Positions 29,760 through 29,941 of a stretch of DNA of 29,941 nt are shown here, one piece after another. Source of the stretch: Elysia marginata (lineage: Eukaryota; Mollusca; Gastropoda; Plakobranchidae); NCBI GenBank assembly GCA_019649035.1, contig BMAT01008190.1, positions 90,910 to 120,850 on the forward strand, given 5' to 3'. Below the pieces are notes generated by a model. That model was not told the origin of the DNA and did not search any database. It worked only from the letters and a program-made list of their open reading frames with translations. The translations under genes were made by a program, and so were the position numbers. Positions within the stretch are counted from its first letter, which is position 1. Each line of letters opens with the position of its first letter.

Positions 29760-29941
29760 TAATTTATATAGATCAGCACCATGGTTCTTAAGAAACAGAA
29801 AACATGACGTCGATTAACTTATTTCCTCTTCGGTGTTTTTGTGCTTGAGAGACAAGAAAACAGAAAAAGCTTTTGAGAGATTCGGTTTATTGAAATCAAC
29901 TAAAACTAAAGTTTCTTTTTTCTTTGGAGTTTTTTCTGCGT

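Overview
The window reads as non-coding, AT-rich DNA from a metazoan nuclear genome. It has long microsatellite and minisatellite tracts (CT/GA, ATCT, GAT/AAT, GTT), two assembly gaps, splice-like signals and no operon-like packing. Heavy CT and ATCT tracts plus divergent short interspersed repeats would fit a lophotrochozoan such as a gastropod mollusc, but no sequence here proves that. No long open frame shows a protein family I recognise, and most long frames are artefacts of simple repeats (CT tracts give Leu/Ser, GAT tracts give Met/Asp or Ile). In DNA this AT-rich and this long, several ORFs near 100 codons are expected by chance.

Layout: 1-520 is a degenerate GGCTACA-type minisatellite with an 86-bp tandem duplication. 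1150-3220 holds GTT, TCTG and CT tracts. 3391-3715 has a CRE/TATA/initiator-like cluster followed by a short exon-like segment. 4201-4434 is a near-identical 95-bp direct repeat beside a 3-N gap. 4980-7745 is dominated by GAT, AAT, GTT, GA and TCTA tracts, followed by a 48-nt exon-like block at 7771-7818. 8134-9842 is the most structured segment. It fits two head-to-tail copies of one interspersed repeat, one long with an internally duplicated middle and one short with the middle missing.

10.7-11.5 kb has a CpG-rich, promoter-like patch with ORFs. 14.7-15.0 kb, 17.1-17.9 kb and 25.2-25.35 kb are GC-richer islands with exon-like open frames. 16.3-16.7, 19.6-19.9, 20.5-20.85, 21.4-21.6, 22.4-22.8, 26.0-26.6 and 28.65-28.96 kb are simple-repeat tracts. 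Promoter-like motif clusters lie near 19.3, 23.0 and 24.4 kb. The right end carries a perfect 3 x 43-bp tandem array at 29631-29759.

The best reading is an intergenic or long-intron region with at most a few small exons. I found no recognisable transposase, reverse transcriptase, viral gene, tRNA, rRNA, snRNA or CRISPR array, and no convincing new multi-gene system. The exon and promoter calls are hypotheses from splice-site and motif reading only.
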